From positions 30,451-94,450 of the forward strand of contig SVEJ01000005.1 in the NCBI GenBank assembly GCA_015057435.1: 64,000 nt of DNA, read 5' to 3'. Below are positions 18,875 through 30,493 of the stretch, one piece after another. Source of the stretch: Lachnospiraceae bacterium (GTDB lineage Bacteria; Bacillota; Clostridia; Lachnospirales; Lachnospiraceae). Below the pieces are notes generated by a model. That model worked only from the letters and a program-made list of their open reading frames with translations. It had not been told where the DNA came from and did not search any database. Position numbers and translations under genes: made by a program. Numbering within the stretch: the first letter of the stretch is position 1; every line of letters starts with the position of its first letter.

Positions 18875-20239
18875 ATGATTAATATAAATGAGGTTATGGA
18901 AACCAATGCGATGATACGTGAGGAAAACTTGGATGTACGTACCATCACAATGGGTATTTCATTATTAGATTGTATAACAGATGATTTAAAAACAACATGT
19001 GATAAGGTTTACGAAAAGATTACTACATCTGCCAAGGATTTGGTCAAGGTAGGTAAGGAATTAGAGATGGAATTCGGCATTCCGATTGTGAATAAGAGAA
19101 TCTCTTTGACACCGATTGCTATGGTAGGTAGTGCTTGTTGTAAATCAAGTTCGGATTATGTCGAAATTGCTAAGACATTAGATGAAGCCGCTAAGACGGT
19201 TGGTGTTAATTTTATCGGTGGTTATTCTGCATTAGTATCTAAGGGAATGACACAATATGATGAGATGTTGATTCGTTCTATTCCGGAAGCGTTGAATGTG
19301 ACTTCTTTTGTCTGCAGTAGTGTGAATGTTGGTTCTACTAAGACCGGTATTAATATGGATGCAGTCAAATTAATTGGTGAAATCGTAAAGGAAAGTGCTG
19401 AGCTTACTGCAGATAGAGATTGTATTGGACCAGCTAAGTTTGTAGTGTTCTGTAATGCACCGGATGATAATCCGTTCATGGCAGGTGCTTTTCACGGTGT
19501 AACAGAGGCTGACCGCATTATTAATGTCGGTGTTTCCGGTCCTGGTGTAGTAAAGAGAGCATTAGAAGCAGTTCGTGGTGAGAATTTTGAAGTGCTTTGT
19601 GAAACAATTAAAAAGACAGCATTTAAAGTTACACGTGTTGGTCAGTTAGTTGCAAAAGAAGCATCCAAGAGACTTGGTGTACCATTTGGTATCATCGATT
19701 TATCTTTGGCACCAACACCAGCTGTAGGTGATAGTGTCGGTGAGATATTAGAGGAGATTGGTCTGGAATATGCAGGAGCTCCGGGTACAACAGCTGCACT
19801 TGCTTTATTAAATGACCAGGTTAAGAAGGGCGGTGTTATGGCATCTTCTTATGTCGGTGGTCTAAGTGGAGCATTTATTCCGGTTTCAGAAGACCAGAGA
19901 ATGATTGATGCAGCAAGTTGTGGTGCACTCACATTAGAAAAGCTTGAAGCAATGACTTGTGTATGTTCGGTTGGTCTTGATATGATTGCAATTCCGGGAG
20001 ATACCAAGGCAACAACAATCTCAGGTATTATTGCAGATGAGATGGCAATTGGTATGGTGAACCAAAAGACAACAGCTGTTCGTATTATACCTGCAGTCGG
20101 AAAGAAAGCTGGTGAAGTGTTGAACTTCGGTGGACTTTTGGGATATGCACCAATTATGCAGGTGAATCCATACAGTTGTGATGCGTTTATTAACCGCGGT
20201 GGTAGAATTCCGGCACCGATTCATAGTTTTAAGAATTAA
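18875..20239 (+). CDS. PFL family protein (UPF0210/DUF711)
   Basis: 454 aa; [53 protein letters not shown]; adjacent to ACT protein. Confidence 0.92.
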   Translation: MININEVMETNAMIREENLDVRTITMGISLLDCITDDLKTTCDKVYEKITTSAKDLVKVGKELEMEFGIPIVNKRISLTPIAMVGSACCKSSSDYVEIAKTLDEAAKTVGVNFIGGYSALVSKGMTQYDEMLIRSIPEALNVTSFVCSSVNVGSTKTGINMDAVKLIGEIVKESAELTADRDCIGPAKFVVFCNAPDDNPFMAGAFHGVTEADRIINVGVSGPGVVKRALEAVRGENFEVLCETIKKTAFKVTRVGQLVAKEASKRLGVPFGIIDLSLAPTPAVGDSVGEILEEIGLEYAGAPGTTAALALLNDQVKKGGVMASSYVGGLSGAFIPVSEDQRMIDAASCGALTLEKLEAMTCVCSVGLDMIAIPGDTKATTISGIIADEMAIGMVNQKTTAVRIIPAVGKKAGEVLNFGGLLGYAPIMQVNPYSCDAFINRGGRIPAPIHSFKN

Positions 20240-20296
20240 AAAAATAAATGGAATAATTTGTAAAGATGATATATAATAACATGTGTAAAGGAGGAT

Positions 20297-20533
20297 GTGC
20301 TTATGTTAATAACGAGTTTACCATTGTTGTTAATATTGTTGATAATTTGCGTAATTGTTGCTGTATGGTTTTTTAGGTCTGTTGATAAGGATGCTAAGGA
20401 AGAACAGACATATTATGAGTCCTTGTCTGAAGATGAGAAGAAAGAATATGACATGATGCGTAACAAGGAACAGATGTCAAAACAAGCTTCTGCAGCTGCG
20501 AATCATATATCAGGCAATAGAAATTTCATGTAA
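20297..20533 (+). CDS. Small single-pass membrane protein
   Basis: 78 aa; N-terminal TM, charged tail; AAAGGAGG upstream. Confidence 0.6.
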   Translation: MLMLITSLPLLLILLIICVIVAVWFFRSVDKDAKEEQTYYESLSEDEKKEYDMMRNKEQMSKQASAAANHISGNRNFM

Positions 20534-20548
20534 ATATTTTTTAAATGT

Positions 20549-20590
20549 AAGACCTATGACGGTTCGTAACGTCTAGGTCTTTTTCTTTTT
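20549..20590 (+). terminator. Rho-independent terminator
   Basis: aagacctatgacg ... cgtctaggtctt followed by tttttctttttc. Confidence 0.85.
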
Positions 20591-20635
20591 CTTGATTCAT
20601 ATAATTGGATAGATGAGCAAAAAGGAGAGATATAT

Positions 20636-21022
20636 TTGGATAAAATGTATTTAGAACTAATTGAAGATTTAAGACAACAACATAATACAAATGTACAGCA
20701 AATTCATGGAAAAAAGCTAGACAATTTCAATAAATATAGGTATTATGGGACTGATGATGTCGCAAAAGAGGAAAACGAATGTTGGCGTCCTTGCATTTTT
20801 AAAATGCTCATTTTTATTAGCAGTGTAATGCTCTTTTCATTTTATATATATGGTGGACAGGATGTGAAAAAAGGTGCACAGATGGCATTTTTTGAGATGA
20901 AAACACAAATCATCGAACTGGAAAAGGAAGAACCTGCAGTGAAAGAAGCAATGGGATATGTTCGTAAAGCGTATGATGAAGTAGAAGACTTCACCGATAC
21001 CTATATGAATATTGGAAACTAG
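20636..21022 (+). CDS. Hypothetical membrane protein
   Basis: 128 aa with one TM segment (MLIFISSVMLFSFYIYG); aaaggaga RBS; start is TTG or ATG. Confidence 0.5.
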   Translation: MDKMYLELIEDLRQQHNTNVQQIHGKKLDNFNKYRYYGTDDVAKEENECWRPCIFKMLIFISSVMLFSFYIYGGQDVKKGAQMAFFEMKTQIIELEKEEPAVKEAMGYVRKAYDEVEDFTDTYMNIGN

Positions 21023-21075
21023 AATAAAGGAGGATTGCAGACTGCATTGATTACGATATGCGTTTGCACATAGTT

Positions 21076-22941
21076 ATGACAAAATTAGCACTTTCAGATG
21101 AGATTTTAATGGAAATTGAAAAACCGGCAAGATATATCGGTAATGAAGTGAATATGATCAAAAAGGATTTGGACTTAGTAGATATACGATATTGTATGTG
21201 CTTTCCGGATGTATACGAAATTGGAATGAGTCATCTTGGTATCCAGATTCTATATGATATGTTTAATAAACGAGAAGACACCTATTGTGAGCGTGTCTAT
21301 TCTCCTTGGCCTGATTTGGACAAGATAATGAGAGAGCAGGATATTCCTTTGTTTTCTTTGGAAACACAGACACCTCTCAAAGAATTTGATTTTTTGGGAA
21401 TTACATTGCAATATGAAATGTGTTATACGAATGTATTACAGATATTAGAACTCGGAAAGATTCCTGTATGGAGCAAGGACAGAACATTAGCAGATCCTAT
21501 TGTATTCGGTGGTGGTCCTTGCAGCTATAATCCGGAACCGATTGCAGAATTTTTTGATGTGTTTTACATCGGAGAAGGTGAGACCCGATACGGAGATGTC
21601 TTTGATGTATATAAGGATATGAAAAAAAGTGGTGCAACAAGAGAAGAGATATTACATGCGATTGCTAAGATTCCGGGTATGTATGTTCCTTCCATGTACG
21701 AAGTGACCTACAACGAAGATGGAACCATAGCTTCTTTTGAACCACGATACGAAGATGTTCCAAGAACGATTACGAAAGAAATTGTATTAGATTTTAATGC
21801 TGCACCATACCCGGAAAAGCCATTAGTTCCGCATATGAAAGTAACGCAGGATCGAGTTACTTTGGAAATTATGCGCGGATGTATTCGTGGATGTCGTTTT
21901 TGTCAAGCGGGTATGATATATCGCCCGACAAGACAAAAAGACGTAGAACTACTTAAGAAATATGCCCGTGAGATGATTGCTAATACGGGACATGAAGAGA
22001 TTTCGTTAAGCTCCCTTAGTTCTTCGGACTATGAGTGTTTGAAAGAATTTACGTATTTCTTGATTGATGAGATTAGTAATCATGATGTGAATATTTCATT
22101 ACCTTCTTTGCGTATTGATGCATTTTCACTCGACGTAATGAAGAAAGTACAAGATATTAAGAAAAGTTCGCTGACGTTTGCACCGGAAGCCGGTACGCAA
22201 CGTCTTCGTGATATTATTAATAAAGGATTAACGGAAGAAGTAATTCTAAACGGTGCTATGCAAGCATTTCAGGGTGGTTGGAATAAGGTGAAGTTCTACT
22301 TCATGCTTGGATTGCCATTTGAGACGGTAGAAGATGCGGAAGGAATTCCTAAGCTTTGTCAGACAGTTGCAGAAGCTTATTACAGCATACCGAAAGAAGA
22401 ACGAAATGGTAAAGTTGCAATTACTGCGTCTGCATCATTCTTTGTACCGAAACCGTTTACACCATTCCAGTGGGCGCCTATGCTTGATCCTAAGACGTAT
22501 CGTGACAGAGCACATCATGTAAAAGATACATTTAGAGAGCAGACGAATGCAAAATCTATGAAATTTACGTATCACGAGACAGATGTATCTGCGTTAGAAG
22601 GTGTACTTGCAAGAGGCGACAGAAGGCTTAACCGGGTAATCTATGATGTTTATAAGAGCGGTGCAATTTTTGATGCATGGACCGAATGGTTTGATAATGA
22701 GAAATGGATGTCTGCATTTGAAAAAAATGATATTGATATGGATTTCTATACAACAAGAGAACGTGAAGTGACCGAAATTCTTCCATGGGATTTCATTGAT
22801 ATCGGTGTTAGTAAGCGTTTCTTGATTGAAGAATGGGAACGTGCAAAACAAGGCATTGTTACACCGAATTGCCGTGAGAAATGTTCAGGCTGTGGTGCAG
22901 CAAAGTTTGGAGGAGGTGTCTGTTTTGAAGGTAAGAATTAA
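21076..22941 (+). CDS. B12-binding-type radical SAM protein (TIGR03960-like)
   Basis: MRGCIRGCRFCQAGMIYRPTR (CxxxCxxC); N-terminal LSDEILMEIEKPARYIGNEVN; CSGC C-terminal motif. Confidence 0.9.
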   Translation: MTKLALSDEILMEIEKPARYIGNEVNMIKKDLDLVDIRYCMCFPDVYEIGMSHLGIQILYDMFNKREDTYCERVYSPWPDLDKIMREQDIPLFSLETQTPLKEFDFLGITLQYEMCYTNVLQILELGKIPVWSKDRTLADPIVFGGGPCSYNPEPIAEFFDVFYIGEGETRYGDVFDVYKDMKKSGATREEILHAIAKIPGMYVPSMYEVTYNEDGTIASFEPRYEDVPRTITKEIVLDFNAAPYPEKPLVPHMKVTQDRVTLEIMRGCIRGCRFCQAGMIYRPTRQKDVELLKKYAREMIANTGHEEISLSSLSSSDYECLKEFTYFLIDEISNHDVNISLPSLRIDAFSLDVMKKVQDIKKSSLTFAPEAGTQRLRDIINKGLTEEVILNGAMQAFQGGWNKVKFYFMLGLPFETVEDAEGIPKLCQTVAEAYYSIPKEERNGKVAITASASFFVPKPFTPFQWAPMLDPKTYRDRAHHVKDTFREQTNAKSMKFTYHETDVSALEGVLARGDRRLNRVIYDVYKSGAIFDAWTEWFDNEKWMSAFEKNDIDMDFYTTREREVTEILPWDFIDIGVSKRFLIEEWERAKQGIVTPNCREKCSGCGAAKFGGGVCFEGKN

Positions 22942-23662
22942 ATATACAAAATCAGGCACAATGAAATATATTGGCCATCTGGATGTAATGCGCTATTTTC
23001 AAAAAGCAACAAAACGTGCAGGACTTGATATTGCTTATTCACAAGGGTTTAGTCCGCATCAATTGATGTCATTTGCTGCACCGTTAGCTTTAGGTGTTAC
23101 AAGTGAAGGGGAGTATTTTGATGCAGAATTTAACACACTTATTCCTTCTGATGAATTTGTAAGACGTTATAATGAGCAGATGGTAGAAGGAATGGCGGTT
23201 AATGATGTCATTTTACTTCCGGATAAAGCCAAGAATTCTATGTCTATTGTTGCAGGCTCTGATTACTATATAACAATTTTAGATAGAGATACAGGGAATG
23301 CTCTTGAGCATGATAATATTCTTTCTTTTGAAGAACGCAAGACGAAGCTTTTATCAATGGTGTCTCATTTATTAGAGAAGGATACAATAGAAGTTTTACG
23401 AAAGACAAAGAAGAACGAGAAGGTGGAGGATATTAAACCCGGAATTTTCGAATTGTCAGTAGTAGAAGATAAGATCTATATGTTCCTTGCAACCGGTAGT
23501 GAGTATAATCTGAAACCTGAATCTGTGTTAGAAGCATTGTGCAAGGAAGCAGGTATTACGTACAACAAGTTTGATTATCAGATTCATCGATTAGAAACTT
23601 ATATGAAGAATGAAACGGGTGCGCTTGTTTCCCTGTTAGAGAGCGGAACAAGAATTGAATGA
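22925..23662 (+). CDS. TIGR03936/DUF2344 radical SAM-associated protein
   Basis: RIKYTKSGTMKYIGHLDVMRYFQKATKRAGLDIAYSQGFSPHQ; GGAGGTG before TTG at 22925; overlaps preceding gene. Confidence 0.88.
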   Translation: MKVRIKYTKSGTMKYIGHLDVMRYFQKATKRAGLDIAYSQGFSPHQLMSFAAPLALGVTSEGEYFDAEFNTLIPSDEFVRRYNEQMVEGMAVNDVILLPDKAKNSMSIVAGSDYYITILDRDTGNALEHDNILSFEERKTKLLSMVSHLLEKDTIEVLRKTKKNEKVEDIKPGIFELSVVEDKIYMFLATGSEYNLKPESVLEALCKEAGITYNKFDYQIHRLETYMKNETGALVSLLESGTRIE

Positions 23663-23696
23663 CAAATGACGACATGAATAAGGAGTACATCAAGAT

Positions 23697-24848
23697 ATGA
23701 CACCTAAAAGATGCAGTATATACAGACGTATATTCATATTATTATTAACCTGTATGATGATATTATCTGTTACGAATCCCGTACATGCAAAGTCATCCGT
23801 TTCTAAGATGACATTATCGCTGACCGGAAAAAGTGCAGTTGTTATGGATGTGGATTCCGGTAAGATTTTGTACAGTAAAAATGCTAGTAGCAAGCGACAT
23901 AATGCAAGTACAACAAAGCTTGCAACAGCAATTGTAGCTGTAGAGCGAAACAAGTCACTTAAAAAGAAAATCAAAATATCAGGTAATGTGGGAAGAATCG
24001 GTAGTGATGCTGATATTGTCAAGCTTGGAATGCGAACGGGAGATTCCTATTATCTGAAAGATTTGTTACATGCGATGCTTTTGAAATCAGCGAATGATAC
24101 CGCTATAGCAATTGCAGAAGGAACGAGTGGCAGTGAAGCTAGTTTTATGAAACAAGTTAATAAAAAGATGAAAAAGATTGGCTGTAAGAACACAGTGTTC
24201 GGTACTGCAAGCGGATTGAGATCAGGTAAGACACATTATACGACTGCTAAGGATTTGGCACTTATTATGCGATATGCTTATCAAAACGATACGATTCGTA
24301 ATATTTTAAAAAAGAAAACATATTCGTTCAAAAGCGTTGGCGGAAGAAATCATACCGTAGCAAGTACCAATATACTATTGAAAAACAAGGACTATTACTG
24401 TATTGGCAAAACCGGTAACGGCGATACTGCAAAGTATTGCTATACAGGCGTTTATACATACAAAGGTCATTCTTATGTGATCGTAACATTGGGAAATGCT
24501 ACTGATAGTGGCAAATGGAATGATGCAAAGAAAATGATAACTGCATGTAAAAAACATGCAAAAGACGTACAAAAGACGCTTAGTTTGAATAAGACAACGG
24601 CTAATATACCGTGTAATGCTACATGTAATTTAAAAGTACGAAAGACAAAAGGTAAAGTAACCTGGAGCAGTAAGAACCCAAAAATCGCTTCTGTTGATGA
24701 GAATGGGGTTGTTACAGGTAAGAAAGCCGGAAGTACAATAATCTATGCAAAAGTCTATGGTAAAAGATTAAAATGCAAGATTCGTGTTTTGGAGATTGCA
24801 GCTTCGTCGGAATATGTACCGAGAGAAACATTTCCAAACAATAATTAA
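23697..24848 (+). CDS. D-alanyl-D-alanine carboxypeptidase with C-terminal Ig-like (BIG2) domain
   Basis: KRHNASTTKLATAIVAVE (SxxK), KSANDTAIAIAEG (SxN), IGKTGNG (KTG); C-terminal WSSKNPKIASVDENGVVTGKKAGSTIIYA. Confidence 0.93.
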   Translation: MTPKRCSIYRRIFILLLTCMMILSVTNPVHAKSSVSKMTLSLTGKSAVVMDVDSGKILYSKNASSKRHNASTTKLATAIVAVERNKSLKKKIKISGNVGRIGSDADIVKLGMRTGDSYYLKDLLHAMLLKSANDTAIAIAEGTSGSEASFMKQVNKKMKKIGCKNTVFGTASGLRSGKTHYTTAKDLALIMRYAYQNDTIRNILKKKTYSFKSVGGRNHTVASTNILLKNKDYYCIGKTGNGDTAKYCYTGVYTYKGHSYVIVTLGNATDSGKWNDAKKMITACKKHAKDVQKTLSLNKTTANIPCNATCNLKVRKTKGKVTWSSKNPKIASVDENGVVTGKKAGSTIIYAKVYGKRLKCKIRVLEIAASSEYVPRETFPNNN

Positions 24849-24895
24849 CATTAGAAAACAGTATATATATTAGATATAGAAATCAGGTAAAGAAT

Positions 24896-26080
24896 ATGAC
24901 ACAGGCTATTATTACACAATTGAATAAGCAACGTTTTTTGCTGATATATGAAGAAGATGCACTCGTTGAATGCCATCCTTTGGTTGAAGCGCAATCTTTG
25001 CAAATCGGTAATATTTATATTGGTAAAGTGGAAAAGGTTGTAAAAAACATTCAATCTGCATTTATTCGATTAGATACAGAACATGTTGGATATCTACCAT
25101 TAAATGACAAGCCGGCGTTGGTTTTAAACCGTCAGTTGCCAAAAGGGTTACTGTCGATTGCAGAAGGTGATCGGATTTTGGTACAGGTAGAGCAAGAACC
25201 TCAAAAAATGAAACAGGCAAAGGTAACCGGCAATGTATGTCTTAACGGTAATTATATTGCATTGGATATGATAAGCGGTCATATTGGCGTTTCCAAAAAG
25301 ATAAAAAATGCCGAAAGAGTTGCACAGTTAAAGGCGTTAATTTCGTCTGAGCAGAATGCACAATATGGTTGTGTGTTGCGAACTGCCTGTGAAAATGCCT
25401 CAAATGAAGCTGTATTAAGCGAATACAGACATTTTGTTGCAAAGATGGAGGAAATACATCATAAAGCGCAATTTGAGCGAAATATAGGCTGTATTGAAGT
25501 GGGTAAGTCAGAATATGTTGCGTTACTTAATGATTATGGTATAGATCGGATTGATGAAATTAAGACGGATTTATCAGATGTATATCAGGAATTAACGAAA
25601 ATTGAGTTAACCGCAAATACTTCATTGGTATTCTATGATGATGCGGAATATCCGTTATATAAGTTATTAAGTCTGGAATCGGAAATTAAAAAATTATTGA
25701 ACAAGAAGGTTTGGTTAAAGTCAGGTGGCTTTCTGATAATAGAACCGACGGAAGCAATGGTTGTTATTGATGTCAACACAGGAAAGTCAATTGGAAAAAA
25801 AGATAAGGAGCGTCATATATTAAAGCTTAATCTTGAAGCTGCAGATGAGATTACAAAACAATTACGATTGCGTAATTTATCAGGAATCATTATGATTGAC
25901 TTTATCAATATGACGAATAGCGAAGATAAGCAACAGGTTGTGAAATGTATAGAACGAGGATTAATGAAAGACAAGATTCCCGGATATTTTGTAGAGATTA
26001 CAAAGTTAGATGTATTTGAACTGACAAGAAAAAAAGTCAGAAAACCTTTACATGAGATTATATCCTCTTTAACAGAATAA
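24896..26080 (+). CDS. Ribonuclease E/G family protein
   Basis: S1-like N-term (GNIYIGKVEKVVKNIQSAFIRL), VVIDVNTGKSIGK, LSGIIMIDFINM. Confidence 0.88.
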   Translation: MTQAIITQLNKQRFLLIYEEDALVECHPLVEAQSLQIGNIYIGKVEKVVKNIQSAFIRLDTEHVGYLPLNDKPALVLNRQLPKGLLSIAEGDRILVQVEQEPQKMKQAKVTGNVCLNGNYIALDMISGHIGVSKKIKNAERVAQLKALISSEQNAQYGCVLRTACENASNEAVLSEYRHFVAKMEEIHHKAQFERNIGCIEVGKSEYVALLNDYGIDRIDEIKTDLSDVYQELTKIELTANTSLVFYDDAEYPLYKLLSLESEIKKLLNKKVWLKSGGFLIIEPTEAMVVIDVNTGKSIGKKDKERHILKLNLEAADEITKQLRLRNLSGIIMIDFINMTNSEDKQQVVKCIERGLMKDKIPGYFVEITKLDVFELTRKKVRKPLHEIISSLTE

Positions 26081-26132
26081 ATAAGTATTGAAATATCAAG
26101 GAAAAATCTTGGAAAATTAAGAAAAATAATCA

Positions 26133-26161
26133 TTGACAAACAAATGTCAAAATGCTATATT
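26133..26161 (+). promoter_or_regulatory. Sigma-A promoter for rplU-prp-rpmA
   Basis: TTGACA, 17-nt spacer, TATATT. Confidence 0.75.
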
Positions 26162-26167
26162 AATCAA

Positions 26168-26240
26168 GTGTGCCGCACAAGGAGGTCGAAGTGTGTCCAT
26201 TTGACACCACCGTACTTGGCGAGTAATGATAATAGGAGGT
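26168..26240 (+). ncRNA. Ribosomal protein L21 leader (5' UTR autoregulatory RNA)
   Basis: gtgccgcacaaggaggtcgaagtgtgtccatttgacaccaccgtacttggcgagtaatgataataggagg directly upstream of rplU resembles the Firmicutes L21 leader; exact boundaries estimated. Confidence 0.65.
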
Positions 26241-26246
26241 AACCGT

Positions 26247-26552
26247 ATGTACGCAATTATTGCAACAGGTGGTAAGCAGTACAAGGTAGCTGAAGGTGAT
26301 ATCATTAAAGTAGAAAAGCTTAATGCAGAAGCTGGTTCAGAAGTGAAATTTGATGTTATTGCTATTAACAACGACAAGGACATGTTATGTGGCGATGCAG
26401 TTGCTAACTCAAGCGTTACAGCTAACGTAATTGAGAACGGCAAGGGCAAAAAGGTTGTTGTTTACAAGTATAAGAGAAAAACCGGCTATCACAAGAAGAA
26501 TGGTCATAGACAGCCATTTACTAAGGTTGAGATTAAAGCAATCAACGCTTAA
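26247..26552 (+). CDS. rplU: 50S ribosomal protein L21
   Basis: MYAIIATGGKQYKVAEGDII...KRKTGYHKKNGHRQPFTKVEI. Confidence 0.98.
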   Translation: MYAIIATGGKQYKVAEGDIIKVEKLNAEAGSEVKFDVIAINNDKDMLCGDAVANSSVTANVIENGKGKKVVVYKYKRKTGYHKKNGHRQPFTKVEIKAINA

Positions 26553-26560
26553 TTGGAACT

Positions 26561-26887
26561 ATGATTACTGTAACTGTTTTTAACAAACAAGAAAAGATAG
26601 TTGGTGTCCAGTTAGAAGGACATGCCGAATTCGGCAAAAAAGGAAGAGATATCGTTTGTAGTGCGGTATCCATATTGTACATTAATTTGGTAAATTCCTT
26701 AGAAAGCTTTACAGAAGATGAGAAAGAACTGAATGGTTCTACAAAGATTAATTTTCAAAATGTCATCTTGAAGCGTTTGCCAAGTGAGAAAGCGGAACTT
26801 TTGTTTCAGTCATTTATGCTTGGTATCACTACAATTGAACAAAAGTATGGTAAGAAGTACATTGTAATTTTGAATCAGGAGGTGTAA
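26561..26887 (+). CDS. prp: Ribosomal-processing cysteine protease Prp
   Basis: GHAEFGKKGRDIVCSAVSIL with catalytic His/Cys, between rplU and rpmA. Confidence 0.95.
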   Translation: MITVTVFNKQEKIVGVQLEGHAEFGKKGRDIVCSAVSILYINLVNSLESFTEDEKELNGSTKINFQNVILKRLPSEKAELLFQSFMLGITTIEQKYGKKYIVILNQEV

Positions 26888-26890
26888 AAC

Positions 26891-27181
26891 ATGTTTAAGC
26901 TTAACCTTCAGTTATTCGCTCATAAAAAAGGTATGGGTTCTACAAAGAACGGTAGAGACTCAGAATCTAAGAGACTTGGTGCGAAGAGAGCAGATGGTCA
27001 GTTCGTTAAGGCTGGTAATATTTTATACAGACAGCGTGGAACAAAGATTCATCCGGGTACTAACGTAGGTAGAGGTAAAGATGATACCTTATTTGCATTA
27101 GTGGATGGTGTTGTTCGCTACGAGAGAAAGGGAAGAGATAAGAAGCAGGTTTCTATCTATCCGGTTTCTGTTAACGAATAA
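26891..27181 (+). CDS. rpmA: 50S ribosomal protein L27 with cleavable N-terminal extension
   Basis: [37 protein letters not shown]. Confidence 0.98.
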   Translation: MFKLNLQLFAHKKGMGSTKNGRDSESKRLGAKRADGQFVKAGNILYRQRGTKIHPGTNVGRGKDDTLFALVDGVVRYERKGRDKKQVSIYPVSVNE

Positions 27182-27196
27182 GATACATGTAATTTG

Positions 27197-27226
27197 AGGC
27201 TGGAGAGTTTCTCCAGCCTTTATTTG
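27197..27226 (+). terminator. Rho-independent terminator after rpmA
   Basis: aggctggag-agttt-ctccagcct then ttattt. Confidence 0.75.
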
Positions 27227-27347
27227 TACAATAAGGTTTTAGAGATGCGGTTAATAACGTTAACAATAACTCTAAGAGCTTATTGCATAGAAAACTTGTA
27301 TTCAGTGTAAGTTCGTATTCATAGAGTTATTTTGATATAGAATGTGA

Positions 27348-28652
<1,305 letters not shown>

Positions 28653-28765
28653 CGTTCAGAGCCAAGCAGCTTCATCAGAAACATACGAGAAATGTTTACA
28701 TTTCAGAGTATCTTTCTGTATGAAGTATAAATGTATTACTTTGTTGTAAAGAGGAGATGTAAGAA

Positions 28766-29056
28766 ATGACAAGCAAGCAGAGAGCTTATTTAAAAGGATT
28801 GGCTATGACAATGGATCCGATTCTAAATGTAGGCAAATCCAGTGTGACACCTGAGATGGTCACATCTGTAGACGAAGCAATTGAAAAACGTGAATTAATT
28901 AAAATTGGTGTATTAAAAAATTGTATGGATGATCCAAGAGCGATTGCAGAAACACTTGCTGAACGTACACATTCTGAAGTTGTTCAGGTGATTGGTAAAA
29001 AGATTGTATTATATCGTAAGAATAAGAACAAATCAAAGATTGAGTTACCAAAGTAA
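28766..29056 (+). CDS. yhbY: YhbY family CRM-domain RNA-binding protein
   Basis: TSKQRAYLKGLAMTMDPILNVGKSSVTPEMVTSVDEAIEKRELIKIGVL. Confidence 0.93.
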   Translation: MTSKQRAYLKGLAMTMDPILNVGKSSVTPEMVTSVDEAIEKRELIKIGVLKNCMDDPRAIAETLAERTHSEVVQVIGKKIVLYRKNKNKSKIELPK

Positions 29057-29107
29057 CAGTTTACAATAATGATATTATGTTAACAGATGTGTTTCGTGGA
29101 GGTTTAT

Positions 29108-29737
29108 ATGGCGTCAATTGGAATTATGGGAGGGACCTTTAATCCCATTCATCTTGGTCATATTGAAATTGCAAAAGCAGCTTATGAACAGTATCATTTA
29201 GATGAAGTATGGTTTATGCCGAATCATATACCTGCTTATAAGTCGGAGGATGCAATTGTATCCGGTGAAGACAGGCTTGAGATGGTACGTCTTGCAATTA
29301 AAGATATTCCTTATTTCAAAGCATCGGATTTGGAATTGAAAAGAGATGGGAATACCTATACAATTGATACTTTAAAACTGTTAAAGAAGCAATATCCGCA
29401 GCATGTGTTTTATTTTATTATGGGAGCGGATTCTTTGTTCTCTTTTGATAAATGGAGAGAATATCAAAAAATTCCCAGCTATGCAACATTACTTGTAGCT
29501 CCGAGAGATGAGAAGTCAAAAAATGACATTATGTTAAAGGTACAGGAATTCAATCAGTCCTTTAACCAAGAATGCTTTTATGTGATTAATTGTAAGGAAA
29601 TACCTTGTTCTTCAAGTGCGATACGTGCGTATTTTAGAGTAAATGATGCAATAAGCGTACACAATTTTGAAAAAGAAGAACTATACCTATCTGAGCGTGT
29701 ATTTCAATATATTGTAAATAAACAATTATATAATTGA
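29108..29737 (+). CDS. nadD: Nicotinate-nucleotide adenylyltransferase
   Basis: IGIMGGTFNPIHLGHIEIAKAA; SSSAIRAYF. Confidence 0.96.
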   Translation: MASIGIMGGTFNPIHLGHIEIAKAAYEQYHLDEVWFMPNHIPAYKSEDAIVSGEDRLEMVRLAIKDIPYFKASDLELKRDGNTYTIDTLKLLKKQYPQHVFYFIMGADSLFSFDKWREYQKIPSYATLLVAPRDEKSKNDIMLKVQEFNQSFNQECFYVINCKEIPCSSSAIRAYFRVNDAISVHNFEKEELYLSERVFQYIVNKQLYN

Positions 29738-29745
29738 TTACTCCG

Positions 29746-29776
29746 AAAACACATCGTACAAATGATGTGTTTTTTT
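29746..29776 (+). terminator. Rho-independent terminator after nadD
   Basis: aaaacacatc-gtacaaat-gatgtgtttttttt. Confidence 0.85.
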
Positions 29777-29808
29777 CTATATATATAATAAGTTTTCTCT
29801 AAGTTTCG

Positions 29809-29837
29809 TTGAAATTAACAAAAGATTTTGGTATAAT
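29809..29837 (+). promoter_or_regulatory. Sigma-A promoter for yqeK-rsfS
   Basis: TTGAAA, 17-nt spacer, TATAAT. Confidence 0.75.
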
Positions 29838-29873
29838 ATACTATGTGTGATTAAAAGTGAATGGGAGTTTGGA

Positions 29874-30443
29874 ATGAATAGGATTGAAATGACCAACAAA
29901 CTGAAGGAAAAACTTCCTGCAAAGCGGTTTGAACATTGTATTGGTGTAGAATATACAGCAGGAACATTAGCTTTTATATATGGAGTTGATCTTGAAAAAG
30001 CGATGGTTGCCGGGTTATTACATGATTGTGCAAAGTATGTTCCGAATGACAAAAAGATTCAAAAATGCGAAAAAAGGAACATTTATATTTCAGAAGTTGA
30101 ATATCAGAATCCCGATTTGTTACATGCAAAACTATCTGCGGTTTACGCGAAGGAAAAGTACGGTGTTATAGATGATGAAATTCTCAATGCAATTGCTTCT
30201 CATACAACCGGTAAGCCGAATATGACGACGCTTGAAAAGATAATATATATTGCAGATTTTATCGAACCGAATCGTGATTTATTACCGGAGATGGATGTAA
30301 TAAGACAAGAAGCATATACAGATTTGGATATTTGCCTGCTTCACATTCTTCGTAATTGTATGAATCATTTGTGTAAAAGAGGAGCAATCGTGGATCCCCT
30401 AACAATGGAGACCTATGAGTTTTATAATAAAAACAAAGAATAA
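29874..30443 (+). CDS. yqeK: YqeK-type HD-domain bis(5'-nucleosyl)-tetraphosphatase (symmetrical)
   Basis: AGLLHDCAKYVP HD motif; IASHTTGKPNMTTLEKIIYIADFIEPNRD. Confidence 0.93.
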   Translation: MNRIEMTNKLKEKLPAKRFEHCIGVEYTAGTLAFIYGVDLEKAMVAGLLHDCAKYVPNDKKIQKCEKRNIYISEVEYQNPDLLHAKLSAVYAKEKYGVIDDEILNAIASHTTGKPNMTTLEKIIYIADFIEPNRDLLPEMDVIRQEAYTDLDICLLHILRNCMNHLCKRGAIVDPLTMETYEFYNKNKE

Positions 30444-30493
30444 AAGAGAGATTCAATTATTGAATTTCTTCTATGAAGATAAAGGAGAACAAT

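Noticed and set aside
27265-27331. aataactct/agagttatt inverted repeat upstream of obgE
   Set aside because: Arms are only 9 bp with a 49-nt AT-rich spacer; could easily occur by chance.
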